This document shows positions 12,861-25,243 of a stretch of DNA of 64,000 nucleotides, one piece after another (position 1 is the stretch's first letter; the number at the start of each line of letters is the position of its first letter). The notes beneath the pieces are model-generated. The model did not search any database. It was not told where the DNA came from and saw nothing but the letters and a program-made list of their open reading frames with translations. The translations under genes were made by a program, and so were the position numbers. Source of the DNA: Nymphaea colorata. Taxonomy: Eukaryota; Streptophyta; Magnoliopsida; Nymphaeales; Nymphaeaceae. The stretch spans positions 19,501,934 to 19,565,933 of the forward strand of contig NC_045138.2 in assembly GCF_008831285.2 (NCBI RefSeq). Reading direction: 5' to 3'.

Positions 12861-15009
12861 TCCTCAAGAACGATTTCCTCGATTCATCGGACGGCGTAAG
12901 TTCGAAGCGGAGCAGATATGCGGCCGTCCCAAAACATGAACGCTCGTCCGCCCTCCTTCATAATTTGAATGCAAAACGTATACCTACTGGCTGCTACCGG
13001 TCGTCTCCTTTTTTTCCACCGGTCGATCCGGTAACTGCATCGTTTGACTAAGATGGCAAGATTCGGTGTCGAGCGGGTCGGGTCGTAGTATATTCCTCAA
13101 TATCCGAAACGGAAATAGGATTCGTTATAGGCGATCTCCGAATCCATTTATGGACAAGATCAGATCCGAAAGAAATCGTCCTGAGACGAACAGAACTGGG
13201 TCCGCCTGAGTTGTAAGAAATTTATCCGGGCCATGCATGAACTCCAAATTTTCATACCGGACCTTTCGATCCAAATTTCATACTTAGGATCCGGATTTTT
13301 TCTAAACACAACTGAGAAAATACCTTAGCAGTTCATTGGTTTGGTTATTTTACTCACTGACAGCAAGGAAGCAGTCAGGTTCTCAACATAAATCAGGTCC
13401 ACTCTATCCTGGACCCAGTACTAGATCTGGATCCAGATCCAGAAAGCGACTCGTACAAAATTTGAAAAATAGTTGGATTTGGTCCGCATGAGAACTACAT
13501 CCTATGCAGATCTTCGATCGGTTACTCTCTTTGAGCATTTGAAAATTTTGGATTCAGATAACGGATTCCTCCAGACCAGATCCATTTAGCACCTTTGTTT
13601 GAGCCTAAGCTTCCTTCTACCTCGTTTTTGAATTAGCTTTCCTTTTCTTTCTCGGGTTCAAACTTTTATGTGTCCTTTATCTCGGTCCATGATATGTACG
13701 GACATTATTGGTTCGGGAACGTATTCTAGATCCGATCAATATGAGTTAATTTTTATCGCAATTCTATTCGGTTTCGACCCGAATCTAACCCGAAGAGAGT
13801 TCGGATCCATCGACCACACCTTCGGGTTCTAGATATTTTACCAGCAAAGAAAATACGGATCCATTATGAAGGTCTATTTTGCTTAAGCTTTCCAACATAT
13901 TAACGTGGGACATGGACCAAATTCTGGATAATTGTGACAAAGATTTTGGATATTTTGTCCAGAACAATAAATCCAAGGAGCTGGTTTCTAGTTCAAAATC
14001 TTAGGATCCTCTCCCATCAATGAATATCAACGTATTGAATTCAAACTATTGGCTTTAAATGGTGGGTGGTGGTTGCGGTGTATATTTGGTGATTAAATTT
14101 TGACTTAAGTGATATCTTTAATTTTAGTACCGTTATTTAATAGCGATATCATGCGGACCACCATGAAGGGTTCAAATTATGCAACAGTTTATATCGTAGG
14201 TTAGGTATTTCTCTAAATGGATCTGGGGCAGGGATGTGAATGGTCCGGTTCTCATATCTGGATTGAAGCAGATGGGTTGGATAAGAGGATTCACATCCCA
14301 ATTGTATTGAGATGTTGATAGTGTATAGAGTTTATCTTTTTTTTCGTTACCGTGAGTAGTTTATTCCACAGCTCCGAAGAGAGATCACTCTCTTTTCCCA
14401 GAGCCCATCATTCCTAAGGTTCGCAGAGCTTGCTTCGAAAACTATTACAGTCCAGAGAAGGAATGCGCTGGGTTGTAACTACAGATCTCTTGTGAAATCT
14501 CTTGTGAAATGGACCACCTTACCACCCAGCGGACTGCAACTTCTTATTAAATCATATGAATATCTGATGTTGACGAACTATGCTATCTGATTTAATGTAA
14601 ATATTCAAGTATGGTTTGTAATTCTAATTAAAATTTCTAATGTTTAAATTTGAATTTGACTTTGTGTCAAAGTAAGGAATGTTTTTGGTACACAAAATGG
14701 TATATCGGATCCAAATCAAGTCCATCAACATCATATTTAGTCCAAATTAATTGACCCACGCTTATGTGTCCTTGAGAGAGCATATGGTAAGAAAAACTTT
14801 GTGATTTTGGAATATGTGTTTTTGTAGCACGAATTTCAAAAACACTGTGTTGTTGTCTTAGGAACTCTGTGTGTTTCGTTGTTGGATCTAGAAACCATAT
14901 CCATAATTGCTTCTTATTTCTTTATAACAAAAATATAGTGTATCAGTGAGCACTATAAAGAGTTCAAATTTTGAAAGAAATCAACAAACAAAACAAATTA
15001 TGTATGTGG
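12861..15009. other. Intergenic, no gene recognised
   Basis: This is MYB3R upstream sequence followed by degenerate repeats rich in GGATCC, GATCCAGATCC and TCGGATC words (about 13,100-14,300). They resemble decayed dispersed repeats also seen near 38.2 and 53.2 kb. No domain, RNA gene or intact open frame could be supported. Confidence 0.5.
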
Positions 15010-15290
15010 GTGGCACATCCCAAAAAATTTAGGTGCGGCAGTGAGGTGAGGGTATTTTATTATGATTATTATTACTAATTTATTATCTATATAATAGAAT
15101 ATATAAATATATATTATTATTACAATTTAATTATTAATGTATATAACATAGTTGAATAATTGTATTGAATAGAAAAATATCAGAACAACATATATTATAT
15201 AAGTAATTTAATAATATGACATTTTAATTGGGCTAGAGTGTAGCCGCACCCATATCCAGTGCACACCCGACTCGATGCGACTCTGGTACA
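15010..15290 (-). repeat. Dispersed AT-rich repeat, copy 1 (inverted relative to 36.4 kb)
   Basis: The reverse complement of this stretch matches about 36,415-36,660. Both share CATCGAGTCG, the word TGGGTGCG, TATATAATATATGTTGTT and GTTATATACATTAATAA in the same order. Two diverged copies 21 kb apart in opposite orientation indicate a transposable element family. No coding capacity or clear termini were seen. Confidence 0.7.
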
Positions 15291-16007
15291 ACAATAAAAA
15301 TAAAAGAGTCCGAGTGACTTAATTTCCAACAACTTAATTTATAATGATCAAATCATGGAATCAATCAACAATCTTTATCGTCATCACAGCTTTCCCGCTG
15401 TATAATATTTGTTTGCAGGTAACTATTTGATGTGCTTCTCTAATACCAGTAGATCCTTTACCAATTAGCAAAGAAAATTTATCTTTCGCGCAAAGGAAAA
15501 TTTAGATTGCCTTGGAATATGGGAAAACAGCAGAGAGTACTCAGAAAGCAAGAATGACGAGAAGGAATGGGGAAAATAAAAGGAATTAAAGACACCTCAA
15601 GTAAATTAATGGCAATAAATTTCATTCGATCTGGATTGATTTGCCCGAATACCAATTCTCCCATGCACTTAATGATGAGAATTTCTCAAACTAAAACTTC
15701 TATTTGGACACAATCAAAAGTTATGTAAACCTCCCAAATAAGTTCTATTTCCTATCTTGACATAGATTGTTAATAATAAGTCCAATATTCAAATACATGT
15801 TAATGATCTGGCTGTCAAAATTGTCAAAGAAATGCAGTAATTGATCGGCCAGAGACGGTTTTGAGGTAATTACTTTTGACAAATATTTTCAAACTAGCTT
15901 AATTTTTTTAGGGTGTCGTCTCCCTTTTCTATGTTACATAGACATACATTTTTTATAAAATCTAATGCAGTTCTGCTGTAACGAGGCTAACTTGAGCTCA
16001 ATTACAT

Positions 16008-16165
16008 ACGTCCGAGGGGCTTGGCGCTCGTGGAGGTGCCAGCGGATGGTAAGTAGCTAGTCGTTTGTTCAAGCTCTGTAGGCGCCAACCTTCTTCTCTT
16101 GTTGAAAGTGTGCTACGATCCTGGGGGCAAGAGGGTTGTCTTACGTCTCTATCTTGAAAAGATAA
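16008..16165 (+). mobile_element. Candidate tRNA-derived SINE
   Basis: The segment starts with GGGGCTTGGCGCTCGTGGAG, which resembles a polymerase III A box (TGGCNNAGTGG). About 50 bases later it has TTGTTCAAGCTC, resembling the B box (GGTTCGANTCC). The GTAGGCGCCAACC that follows is common just after the B box in plant SINE heads. No flanking duplication or poly-A/T tail was pinned down, so this is a degraded candidate only. Confidence 0.4.
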
Positions 16166-16172
16166 ATGAACT

Positions 16173-16260
16173 TATGTTCAACTATCACTTGATCTCTTAT
16201 AGCTCCAGCAAAAAGGTATGTTCAACTATCACTTGATCTCTTATAGCTCCAGCAAAAAGG
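16173..16260. repeat. Perfect 44-bp tandem duplication
   Basis: Copies at 16,173-16,216 and 16,217-16,260 both read TATGTTCAACTATCACTTGA through CAAAAAGG with no difference visible. The identity indicates a recent slippage or repair event just after the SINE candidate. Confidence 0.9.
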
Positions 16261-17049
16261 TTCGCGTAACGGTCAGGATGAGGGATGATAGGTATTCAAT
16301 CCTCATTTTGAATCCTCATAGCATCAACTCTACTTGATACGCAAGTTGAAAACCCAAGCATAAAAAACAGACTTTGTACCATAGAGGGACCAGCAGTTGG
16401 GTAGAAGGCTTTGGCTCACAACTGATACTCTCATAGCTCCTATCTTTGATATTCAAATTTGAATGGCCCTTTACCCTAAAGTTATTTTGCTGAATCAAGT
16501 CTGCTTTGGATCTTCATCATTATTGAAGTTTGGTTGTATTCATCATGCACTTGTTGTGATATATTGGACTTGAACCACAACAGGAGCTGTGTTGCAGCTT
16601 GTGTGGGCAAAAAATTTACTTTATTTATTTATATAAATTTCATTAACTTTTAGTTTTTTTAAATATTTGTGTGCCCCTTAAAGTTTGAAATTCAAATTAG
16701 AGTGTCTCTTAGCTAGAAATTTCTTGCTCTGCTACTTACCTGAATGGATATTCAATCAACTTTACTTAGAAGGTGGGCTGAGAATAAAAAGACTGTTTTG
16801 CTTATGAAATTGGTCCACATGTGGATTACAAATTTAGTTTAATTCATTTAATTGTGGTTATGGATTTGAAGTGAGAAAACAATCAGAGTAGTTCTCGGTA
16901 TACTCTCTTAATCGGATTCATTGTAATAATTTAATATGAAATTTAGATCTAATAGATATTATAACCAAATATGCACTCCAACACCCTTTTGAAATAAAAA
17001 AGTAAAAAAAAAAACAGCGAGTACTAACTATTAAGAAAAGTTCAAACAC

Positions 17050-17170
17050 ACTCCAAGGGGTTGTAGTGCACAGGATGCCAGGTCGTCCACCTCATTGAGA
17101 GATTTGAGTTCAAATTCGTTGATGGTCATTGTCATGTTTCAGTGCGTGTTTCCTATGTAACGTAATAGAT
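17050..17170 (+). mobile_element. Weak candidate tRNA-derived SINE
   Basis: TAGTGCACAGG near 17,066 fits the polymerase III A-box pattern and GAGTTCAAATTC near 17,107 resembles a B box, about 40 bases apart. No tail or target-site duplication was found. Chance similarity is possible. Confidence 0.25.
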
Positions 17171-17952
17171 CATGAAGCAAGTTCTTTGAACCCTAAAAGT
17201 GATGGGTATAAGGAGGGTTGTGGCCTCTCTCAAACATGGTGACACTCACATTTTAAAACAAGACAAAAAAGAAAAAGAAATTCAAATAGAAATACCACTA
17301 CCAACCAAATGGTTAACATCTACTCCTTGTAATAATATCCGCACAGTTTTCATCTCGATTTTTTTTTTAAGACTAACATTTTACATTTTACTTTTTGTCC
17401 TTCACGCTTAAATGTGAAATTAATTAAATTTTCCATTCACAAACATATGATACATGCAACCTGTATTTATATCTTTGTAATTAAATAAAATGTTGACAAA
17501 ACCCAAGCATCAACATTCCATGCTAGAAACACTCGTTAGTACTGTTTCGGGCAGCCCATTATTTTTTTATTTTTTATTCATATAATCTCGGTTATGGATT
17601 ACCTCCACAAATTTTTGGACTATTATTTTTTTTTTGGCAATCAAATTAACAAAATGATTCCAAATCAAAATCCACACAAATATTGTAATATAAATTTATA
17701 AATGTTTTGGTATACTAAGGCATTGACGATCGACACATGTTCGTTTTTTATTTTCATTTTTCATTACATCAATGTCGTATATATTAGGGACAATGCAGTT
17801 TTTAGTAAAATTCTTTTATATTTTATATTTGGCCAGAATTTATGTGGATATATATAGCCTACAAAAGGTCTGGTAAAAATGACAAAAGAATTTGTGCTTT
17901 TTTGTTTTATCTGAACCATATTTTTTTAACTTTCTAAACTTCTGCTTGGCAG

Positions 17953-18025
17953 GTTCTTATGTCACATTGGTGTCAGAGGTGATATCTTGGCTTATATTAA
18001 TCAAGTCATATCCGATACAAAATCG
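17953..18025 (+). pseudogene. Isolated exon-like segment of unknown origin
   Basis: A 73-nt segment sits between a good acceptor (pyrimidine-rich run, possible branch site TTCTAAA, then TTGGCAG) and a consensus donor (TCG followed by GTAAGT). Its open frame reads FLCHIGVRGDILAYINQVIS plus DTKS with no stop and protein-like composition. No partner exons were found in the surrounding kilobases, so it may be a captured gene fragment. I do not recognise the protein. Confidence 0.35.
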
Positions 18026-19530
18026 GTAAGTTCTATTAATTTTTCTTTTCTTACGTTCTTCATCATATTATATGAATTTACATCTGTCTAGATATTCTGG
18101 TATCTTATTTATTCTCTGCCTTAATATTCATGAGGTCCTTGTGGTCCTTCCCAGTATATGGCAATTGATTTCATATTATCCGAGGAAGGCCAACTATGAA
18201 ATGCAATTGTCAAATAATTTGCTTTATAAATAAAAATAAAAAAATTCAATTGTTCGGCATGTTTTTTAAAGTGTATGTGGTATTAAAATATTATTCTCGA
18301 AGTATGTTAATAAAATGCAAAGAAGAAACAAAACAACAAATGATAAATGAAGTTGCTTCCTTAGTCAATATGTGACGAGAACTAAATACCAAATGCCATT
18401 AAATGCAGACTGCAAATTAGAATAAAAAATGGAACAATTTGCAATTATAAAATTACAGTATAGTATTTGACTGGAATACCAAGCATTTATTAATTGAATC
18501 AGTAAATTTCTTTGATATGCCATTTCAAGACTTAAAATATTAATCATTTAAATTTTTTCAAAAATTAAATTATTTTCAAATGGAAGTTTGGCAGACTTGC
18601 CTTTATCCAATAGATAATTTATGATTATACAATATAGTAGAAAAGGTTTAAGAGTAGTTCCTTATTTTATGAGACTAAAAATCTTCACGTTTGGTAGCCT
18701 TAGATCAAACGCTGCGTTTAAATCCAGCTTAGGTTAAATCCACAACTTACAAAGCAGTGCATTTCTCAACTTACAGGAATCCCAAATTTTTTTTATCTTG
18801 AGAAGACCACGTACTTATGGTTTGAGGGGGGAGAGGTTGACCACTAGTGGAGTTAGAAAATTTTAACTGGATGAACATTAAATATTTTTAATTCTTTTAG
18901 GGGAATATATATATTAAAGCTTTAATATAAAAGTAAACAGGATCCGAGGCTCTCGAACATATCCGTGGTTTGTAAGTCTCAGTTTTCTTTTATTATACTA
19001 ATTTGTAATTTCTTCTAAGCTGGTTATAGGGCAAGAGAACAACTTAAAAAGTACACAACTTTCGCCCGTCAAAAAAAAAAAGCCAATTGAATGGGAAAGC
19101 ATGAAGCATGTGATCTGCATCATTAAAATAATGAAAAGTTAATGCAGACTTGATTAAAAAACTTTTCGTCGGTTGTTCGCCATGATAAGGCAAACCAAAA
19201 CGTCGACGTTGCAGAATGTATGATAATTTGTCGTTGAACATTTGAAAGAGTAGTAAACGATTCACTTCCATGGCAAAAATTTCGGACCCAAATTTGAACA
19301 AGCAGTTGATTGAAGGTTGAGAAAGATTCAGAGATTTGATTGAATCTAACCAAATGCTTGGCAAACGTCGATTTATGATCTTATCTTGAAATTTAAAAGT
19401 TCGCAAAAAGTCTTGGACTTTTTAGACTAAAAAAAAACACAGAACAATTCAATTGACGACTTACAGTCAGGTCAACTTCTAAAATTCATGCCTATTTCCA
19501 AACAATATAATGAGAAAAACCAAAAGAAAT
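18026..19530. other. Intergenic, AT-rich, no gene recognised
   Basis: AT-rich sequence with no domain-bearing open frame. The overlapping minus-strand frames near 19,044-19,406 have no recognisable family and no splice or start context that would support a gene. Confidence 0.5.
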
Positions 19531-19665
19531 ATGTGGAAAAAAGTGTTTCAATATGCAATTTGCAAAGCCACCAAAATGAGTTGTGAACCCATTTGATTGT
19601 AATAAATGGCTTTATTAAAAATATTTCATTAATATTTTTTCATGAAATGTTTTTTATGCTTTTAT
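19531..19665. repeat. Dispersed repeat fragment (partner at 21,783-21,932)
   Basis: This matches 21,783-21,932 in the same orientation, sharing GTTTCAATATGCAATTTGCA and TTTCATTAATATTTT. It is diverged and has no coding signal. Confidence 0.75.
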
Positions 19666-20054
19666 CTTTATGTGTTTGCAAAAAAAAAAAAAATACAAAA
19701 TTTCCATGATTCGTCTTTTGTATAAGTACCATTATCCGATACTATGTGATATATCATTATGAGCTTGGATATTGGACAAGTTTATGACTAGCCTTTCTAA
19801 AAAATGCAACTAGTGCTCATTGCTAGAGCATGATTGATTTCAGTTTCTAATATTGGCTGCCTTTGTACATCCATTGTTAAGAAAGACGGTCATTCTAGTT
19901 AGATATTCAGATCATATACACCCCATGTTTGATGGGGACGGGTTTCACCCCTCAGCACCCGATATCATCGTAGGCCGGATCTGGGCCATCCGATCGAGCA
20001 CAATTAGACGGACAAAACACAAAAAGAGTAATGAGTTCGCTAGGTTAAATTGAC

Positions 20055-20056
<2 letters not shown>

Positions 20057-20116
<60 letters not shown>

Positions 20117-20132
20117 GAGAGAGAGAGAGAGG
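20057..20132. repeat. (TA)n and (GA)n compound microsatellite
   Basis: A TA run at about 20,057-20,114 is followed at once by a GA run at about 20,117-20,132. It follows a short GC-richer repeat remnant at 19,910-20,020 (words such as CATCGTAGGCCGGATC). Confidence 0.9.
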
Positions 20133-20711
20133 TTGGTAAAACCACACACTTAGGCAGGGATAAAAACCAGACCTTTTAATTTTGTGCTTAAAAATGGTTT
20201 TAAATAAAATATGAACATCTTAGTATATTTGTAAAAACTATTTTGGTGTAAAACATGCTTTGGATCAAGTTGTTTTTATGAAAAATATTGGTTTTTATAT
20301 TATGGAAATGTTGATGCTATGAGAGACATTTATTTTTGTTTATTATAAAAACACTATTAAAACCCAAACAGTGATCAACTTAATAATATTAACTTAATAA
20401 AATTTTGTATCAACCTATGCTTATGATCATATTGGAAATGTTAGATTTAAAAAAAAAAAACTTAAATATCATATTTAAGGGGTCCGCTTTTTGTTCCTGA
20501 CCTGGTCTAGTTTCTACCAAGCGCTATATATATATAGCATTTTAGCCATTTCTACCCCCAAACAGTAACTCTCTTGTTAGAAGCCCAAGCACAAATGTTG
20601 CTTCTGCAATGGACATCTGTCACCTTTTCAACAAGATTTTCTCTCTCTTAACACTTGTGTGAAGATGAAGAAATTTCAAAATTTTCAAATAATATAAATG
20701 GGAATAACCCT

Positions 20712-21180
20712 TAAAGAGGATTTCTACAATAGCATCAAGAAATAATAGCGTAAATTATTTGTCTGTGGGATGCGTCCACCATTAAAGTGGATACAATCTT
20801 CACTTGTCAAGTCATGGCAATGGTCGTGGATATAAAATTAAATTACTGATTATGAATAAGGTATTCACTAAACAAACGAGAGACGAATTTGGGACGTATA
20901 TACGGAAGCAGATCCAGAAGCATCTAGAGGATAAACACCCTCACTGATCTTTCTGCATGACATTCTCTATTGTTTTATCACGTTATCTACTGTTTGATTA
21001 CTTGAGTGACATAATACGTTCTTTGATGAGCTGATTGACATAGACCATTTAAGAGAAACAAATGTTGGATCACTCGAGCAATATTGTCCTTTTTCGGCAA
21101 GACAAGAAGTTTTAGCTACTGATGACCCTTTCTAGGCAAGACTTCATACGAAGGGCCATGAACTTAGAGAAGATTTTGTA
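20712..21180. repeat. Dispersed repeat R20, copy 1
   Basis: Shares GAGGATTTCTACA, GATACAATCTTCACTT, AGCAGATCCAGAAGCATCTA and GAGCTGATTGACATAGACCA with copies at about 21,935-22,285 and 52,311-52,720, in the same orientation. Copies differ by substitutions and small gaps. No protein domain was recognised. It may be non-coding sequence of a mobile element. Confidence 0.8.
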
Positions 21181-21216
21181 AAACACATTGCATAATGTAA
21201 TTTGTTTGAGGGTCCT

Positions 21217-21775
21217 TCATTGTGCAGATCCCTTCTTTATTTGAATCAGGGTGACATGAGATGAATTTAACTTCTTCACAAATTTTCCTGTGGAAAGAAA
21301 GTTGTCAATGATTCTGATCATATCTGTCCCAACGACATACCTGTGTTGCTGGAAGAAAGCTACCGGGAACTCGTCCAGGCCCGATGCACTATCACCATTT
21401 AAGGAGAAAACCATATGCGTATGCTTAATTTCCTCTGCCGAGATTGGCCTAAGAAGTGACATGTTTTCTTGAGAAATTTTGGACTGACGTTCATTTTTTT
21501 TCCATGTCATCACCTGAGCCTTCAACTACTCCAAGCAAATCACGAAAAAGGTTTTTGCAAACCTATCTGAACTCTATAATGTAACTAATAGTTCCACCAT
21601 TATGCTCCAATTCCATGATACTATTCTAGTGCATCTACCTTTTACCACTGCATGATAAAACGTAGTGTTTCTGTCACCTTCTACCATCCACCTAATTCGA
21701 GCTCTCTGTTTCTACAAACTATTCTCCGCCTCTAGAGAAGCTTGAGTTCCTCTTTTATGGGCAGTTCCTCTACAA
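21217..21775 (-). pseudogene. LINE (L1-like) reverse transcriptase fragment
   Basis: The minus-strand translation shows LINE landmarks: RIRWMVEGDRNTTFYHAV (the linker before the RT domain), then LNGDSASGLDEFPVAFFQQH and the VTLIQIKKG that opens RT block 2. The frame is broken and no YxDD core is present, so this is a 5'- and 3'-truncated LINE ORF2 remnant. It lies between two copies of repeat R20. Confidence 0.75.
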
Positions 21776-21782
21776 TCCCAAC

Positions 21783-22285
21783 CATGTGGAAAAAAAAATG
21801 TTTCAATATGCAATTTGCAAAGCGACCAAAATTTGTTATGCTCCCATCTGATTGTTATAAATGGTTTTATTGGAAACCTTTCATTAATATTTTCTCACAA
21901 TATTTTTTACGAAATGTTTTTTATGTTTTTATCTCACATCATGGCAATTGGTCGTGAACTTTAAAATTCAATTACTGATTCTTAATCATGTATTTGTGCA
22001 AGTAATCACTAAACAAACAGGAGACGAATTTGGAACATACATACAGAAGCAGATCCAGAAGCATCTAGAGGATAACCACCCTCATTGTCGATCGTTCTGA
22101 ATGACATTCTCTATTGTTTTATCACGTTATCTACTGTTTGATTACAAGAGTGACGTAGTCCGTTGTTTGATGAGCTGATTGACATAGACCATTTAAGAGA
22201 AACAAATGTTGGATCACTCAAGCGATATTGTCCTTTTTCGGCAAGACAAGAAGTTCTAGCTACTGATGACCCTTTCTATGTCAAT
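21783..22285. repeat. Repeat fragment pair to 19.5 kb followed by dispersed repeat R20, copy 2
   Basis: About 21,783-21,932 matches 19,531-19,665. From about 21,935 the sequence matches repeat R20 (20.7 and 52.3 kb) up to GATGACCCTTTCTA near 22,278, where plastid sequence takes over. The plastid insertion therefore interrupts or abuts this R20 copy. Confidence 0.75.
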
Positions 22286-23760
22286 CAGCTCTCCATAATC
22301 CTTGGAAAAAAGGATACCATGAATCTTATTTATCCAAGCCATTTTGGTAGACCCCCATGTGGAGGTAGTTGAATCATTCCTAATTGAATATAAATACCCT
22401 TTTTTTATTGTTCCACGATAAGGTCCGTTCAAAAGAGGATCATAAAACTTAGGTAAGCATTCTTGTTCCTCTTCATCATTGCACAATCTTTTTTCGACCA
22501 CATCGAGGATAAGAGATCCTTTGTCTATAGCTTCGATTCGATTTATGAATTCGTTCCTTAAGTTATTTCTTTGTTTTTTAGTGGTTGAAACCCATTCATG
22601 AGAGAGGGCCTCCACAGGTAGTTTTTCCGCTGTGCGAAAAGACATCTTTTTTTGTATCATCTCAAAAAAAGTAGACAAACTAGGTGGATATGTGAAAGAT
22701 TCCATTGTTGATAATCAAAAAGAAGAGACATAAGGGATTTTTCAATTTATAAAAGTTCATTCTTTTCTTTCTCTTTCAGGTCGAATTCATCTTCTTCCTT
22801 TCCATTCAACCAGATCTCCTTTGTTTTATATATCTTCTTGTAAAGATTCCACCTTTCTTCCTCTTCCAAAGAAATGGAAAGGTCTTCTTCCACGGATCTA
22901 TCTTCTTCCTGTTCTATCTTATTTGTTTTCGAACCTGTTTCTATTTCTACATTTCCTTCTTCTTCAGTTTTATTCTTTTCTTCCCCTTTTGAACTTTCTT
23001 TCAATTTTTTAGTTATAATGGGTGATGGCATTCTTCCTAGATAGCATATACAGATGATAAATAAGAGAATACTAAAGATTTGAGATATAGAATTTCTCCA
23101 TTTTGACATAAGATCATTATTAGATCTAAAAAGTGCATTAGATCTCATTTTTTCCCATGGCCAAGATAATACTAAGCCAATACATTTCATCAATAACATG
23201 TGACCAATTAACCAGCCAAAAAAACTACTTGTTACAAATAAAATCTTATTGTTGTATCGAAACATGGGAATGTCGACTAATCTGGTTAATGTTGAACTTG
23301 GTAAAATAAAATGGTTGAATAATTGAAAAATTAGATTATTGAGGAATAAATATTGAATGCTAAGGTTAGGAATGAAATTCCCGTGAGTAGATCTATAATC
23401 AAAAAGGGATTTCTTATTGTTTCAGAAGAACAAATAATGAAACAAAAGATACAATATAACTAGGACAGTCAGTGTATGGGGTCTACTCAATGCTAGATAC
23501 AAGGGCGGATAATAGGTCGATATGAATACTATGAACTGTCCCATAATAAAAGCAGTTGTTGCTGATACTTCTTTTTCGCTCCCTTCTTTCATAACCGGAG
23601 TTCTTAGAAATAAGAGATAAGAGGGACCTACAGAAAATGTGGTTAGAAATCCATAATAAAGTCCGACCATAACGACTGAATTCAATATATTCATCCATAA
23701 TAATAATAGATTACTCAGCATACTATATTTCAAAATCATTCATTAACCTCCCCTTTTTTT
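22286..23760 (-). pseudogene. ycf1: Nuclear plastid insertion (NUPT) carrying a broken ycf1/TIC214
   Basis: The minus strand begins at 23,739 with the Ycf1 N-terminus ([12 protein letters not shown], then [20 protein letters not shown]). It continues in frame through [20 protein letters not shown] and an acidic glutamate/lysine-rich stretch. A further block ([31 protein letters not shown]) follows. In plastids Ycf1 is TIC214 of the inner-envelope protein import complex. Here the coding frame is broken. A TGA at 23,424-23,422 replaces what is normally a tryptophan codon. The frame stops at 22,747, and LLFDYQQWN joins directly to the TYPPSLSTF block, implying an internal deletion. Only part of the N-terminal region is present. 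It cannot encode a functional protein and marks DNA transferred from the chloroplast to the nucleus. Confidence 0.93.
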
Positions 23761-24474
23761 GTTGCAACTTATCGATTATTATATAATAATTTCTTAACTT
23801 TTCATATATAGAAAATAGAAAGAGATAGACTGCTCATACATACTAACATCATATCAAACATAGAAAATGAATAAAACGATATAACAAGTATATTTCAAAA
23901 TAAATGAAGAAATGAAATTTATTTGCTCATACTTTCTGTGCATTCAAAAGTAACTCTCAACTACAAATAGAAAATTTTTAGAGCCTTCTTGCACGGTTAG
24001 AAGGGGTGGCAAAGGAAATGAAAACAAGAGAAAACTACATACCTTTAATATAAATGATTATATGAATGAGTCTATTTTTTGGGATGATTCTAAGGTTGCC
24101 TTGGGTGAAACTTTCAGATAATAAAAATAACCCTTCAAGAGATTTCATTGTACTCTATTGAAGAGTTCAAACTTGGTGGAGAACCTTGGAGAAAAAAAGA
24201 ATAGAAGAATGGAGAAATCGAAAGAGAGAGAGGTATGAAAAACTTTAGATTTTCAAGTGTGGAAGCACTAGAGGTTCTCTCAAGAGTTAGTTCATGTTCG
24301 AGAGAAAAGATTGTAAAGATATTTATAAAGAATTTTGGAACTAAAACTCAAAATTTGATTTTTTTTAAATTTAACAATGTTTTCATGCAAATTTCAAATA
24401 CTTTAAAATGATTTTCAATATTTTTTTTTTAAAAAAGGTTTTGACCAAGTGAGATTGGCCATTAGCATGCAATA

Positions 24475-24690
24475 CCCCTTTAGGTGTTGGCAGGGCTAAC
24501 GCCCACCCAACAAAGCCAAAATAGGGAGGCGGTTTTAGCTGAAATTGAGGGCTTGTGCAAGCGGCACTGTGATTGGCCGCATGCGTGCACAGTACTGTTG
24601 CAGGCGCGTCGGCATGGTGCGCGTGGCAGCACGCGACGCGCGCAACTGCGCACCGCACAGCACGCTGTCGAGCGACTTTGTTCAAAAATA
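24475..24690. repeat. GC-rich island within duplicated arm 1 (partner 42,015-42,210)
   Basis: A sharply GC-rich stretch (GGCGCGTCGGCATGGTGCG, CACGCGACGCGCGCAACTG) in very AT-rich surroundings, repeated with differences near 42,015-42,210. Its flanks (GTTGGCAGGGCTAACGCCCA) look like decayed LTR-element sequence. The open frames across it are not conserved in frame between copies, so I do not call a gene. Confidence 0.5.
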
Positions 24691-25243
24691 TGAAATAATA
24701 ATAAAACAAAATAAGTATAAAAAAAAGTGGCCATTCATAAAAAAGCATGAAACCATTTTTTAAAATGGGTATAAAATGGTTTTTGTTACAATTAGGAGGA
24801 TCCAACTCTGTTGTGAGTGATTCTCAGCTTGTTTCAGATTCGGATTGGGTCTAACTTGCTTGCCAACACATTTTAATGAGTGACTTAAACTTAAAAACAC
24901 ATCTTGGCACAAAAATAAAACGAAGGAATGCGCAAATGGCACTTATAGTATTAAATTTTGTTGTTTTGATCACATCTTTAGATTTTCAGTTTTGAAATAC
25001 TTGATTTGGACCTAGGCTTGGATTTTTAGATCTCAATCGGATCCAGTAATTGGATTTTGGATTTAAATCTAGCGTTTAAAGTTGGGTTTTGAATTTGAAT
25101 TTTGTGTTTGAGTTCGGACATAGATTTAAAAATTCATTTTGAATCGAATAATCGCGGATTTGTTTTGGGTTTAAGATTGGACATAGGGTCTAAAAGTTTA
25201 AATCCAAATAACGGGTGAAAATAAAATACAGTATTTTTCAAAT

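Noticed and set aside
21290-21472. Plus-strand frames opposite LINE sequence (also 25,397-25,654, 25,910-26,101 and 42,877-43,107)
   Set aside because: Antisense shadows of LINE RT sequence on the minus strand.
22256-23739. ycf1 as a functional gene
   Set aside because: In-frame stop and deletions. The context is nuclear repeats, so it is a plastid DNA insertion.
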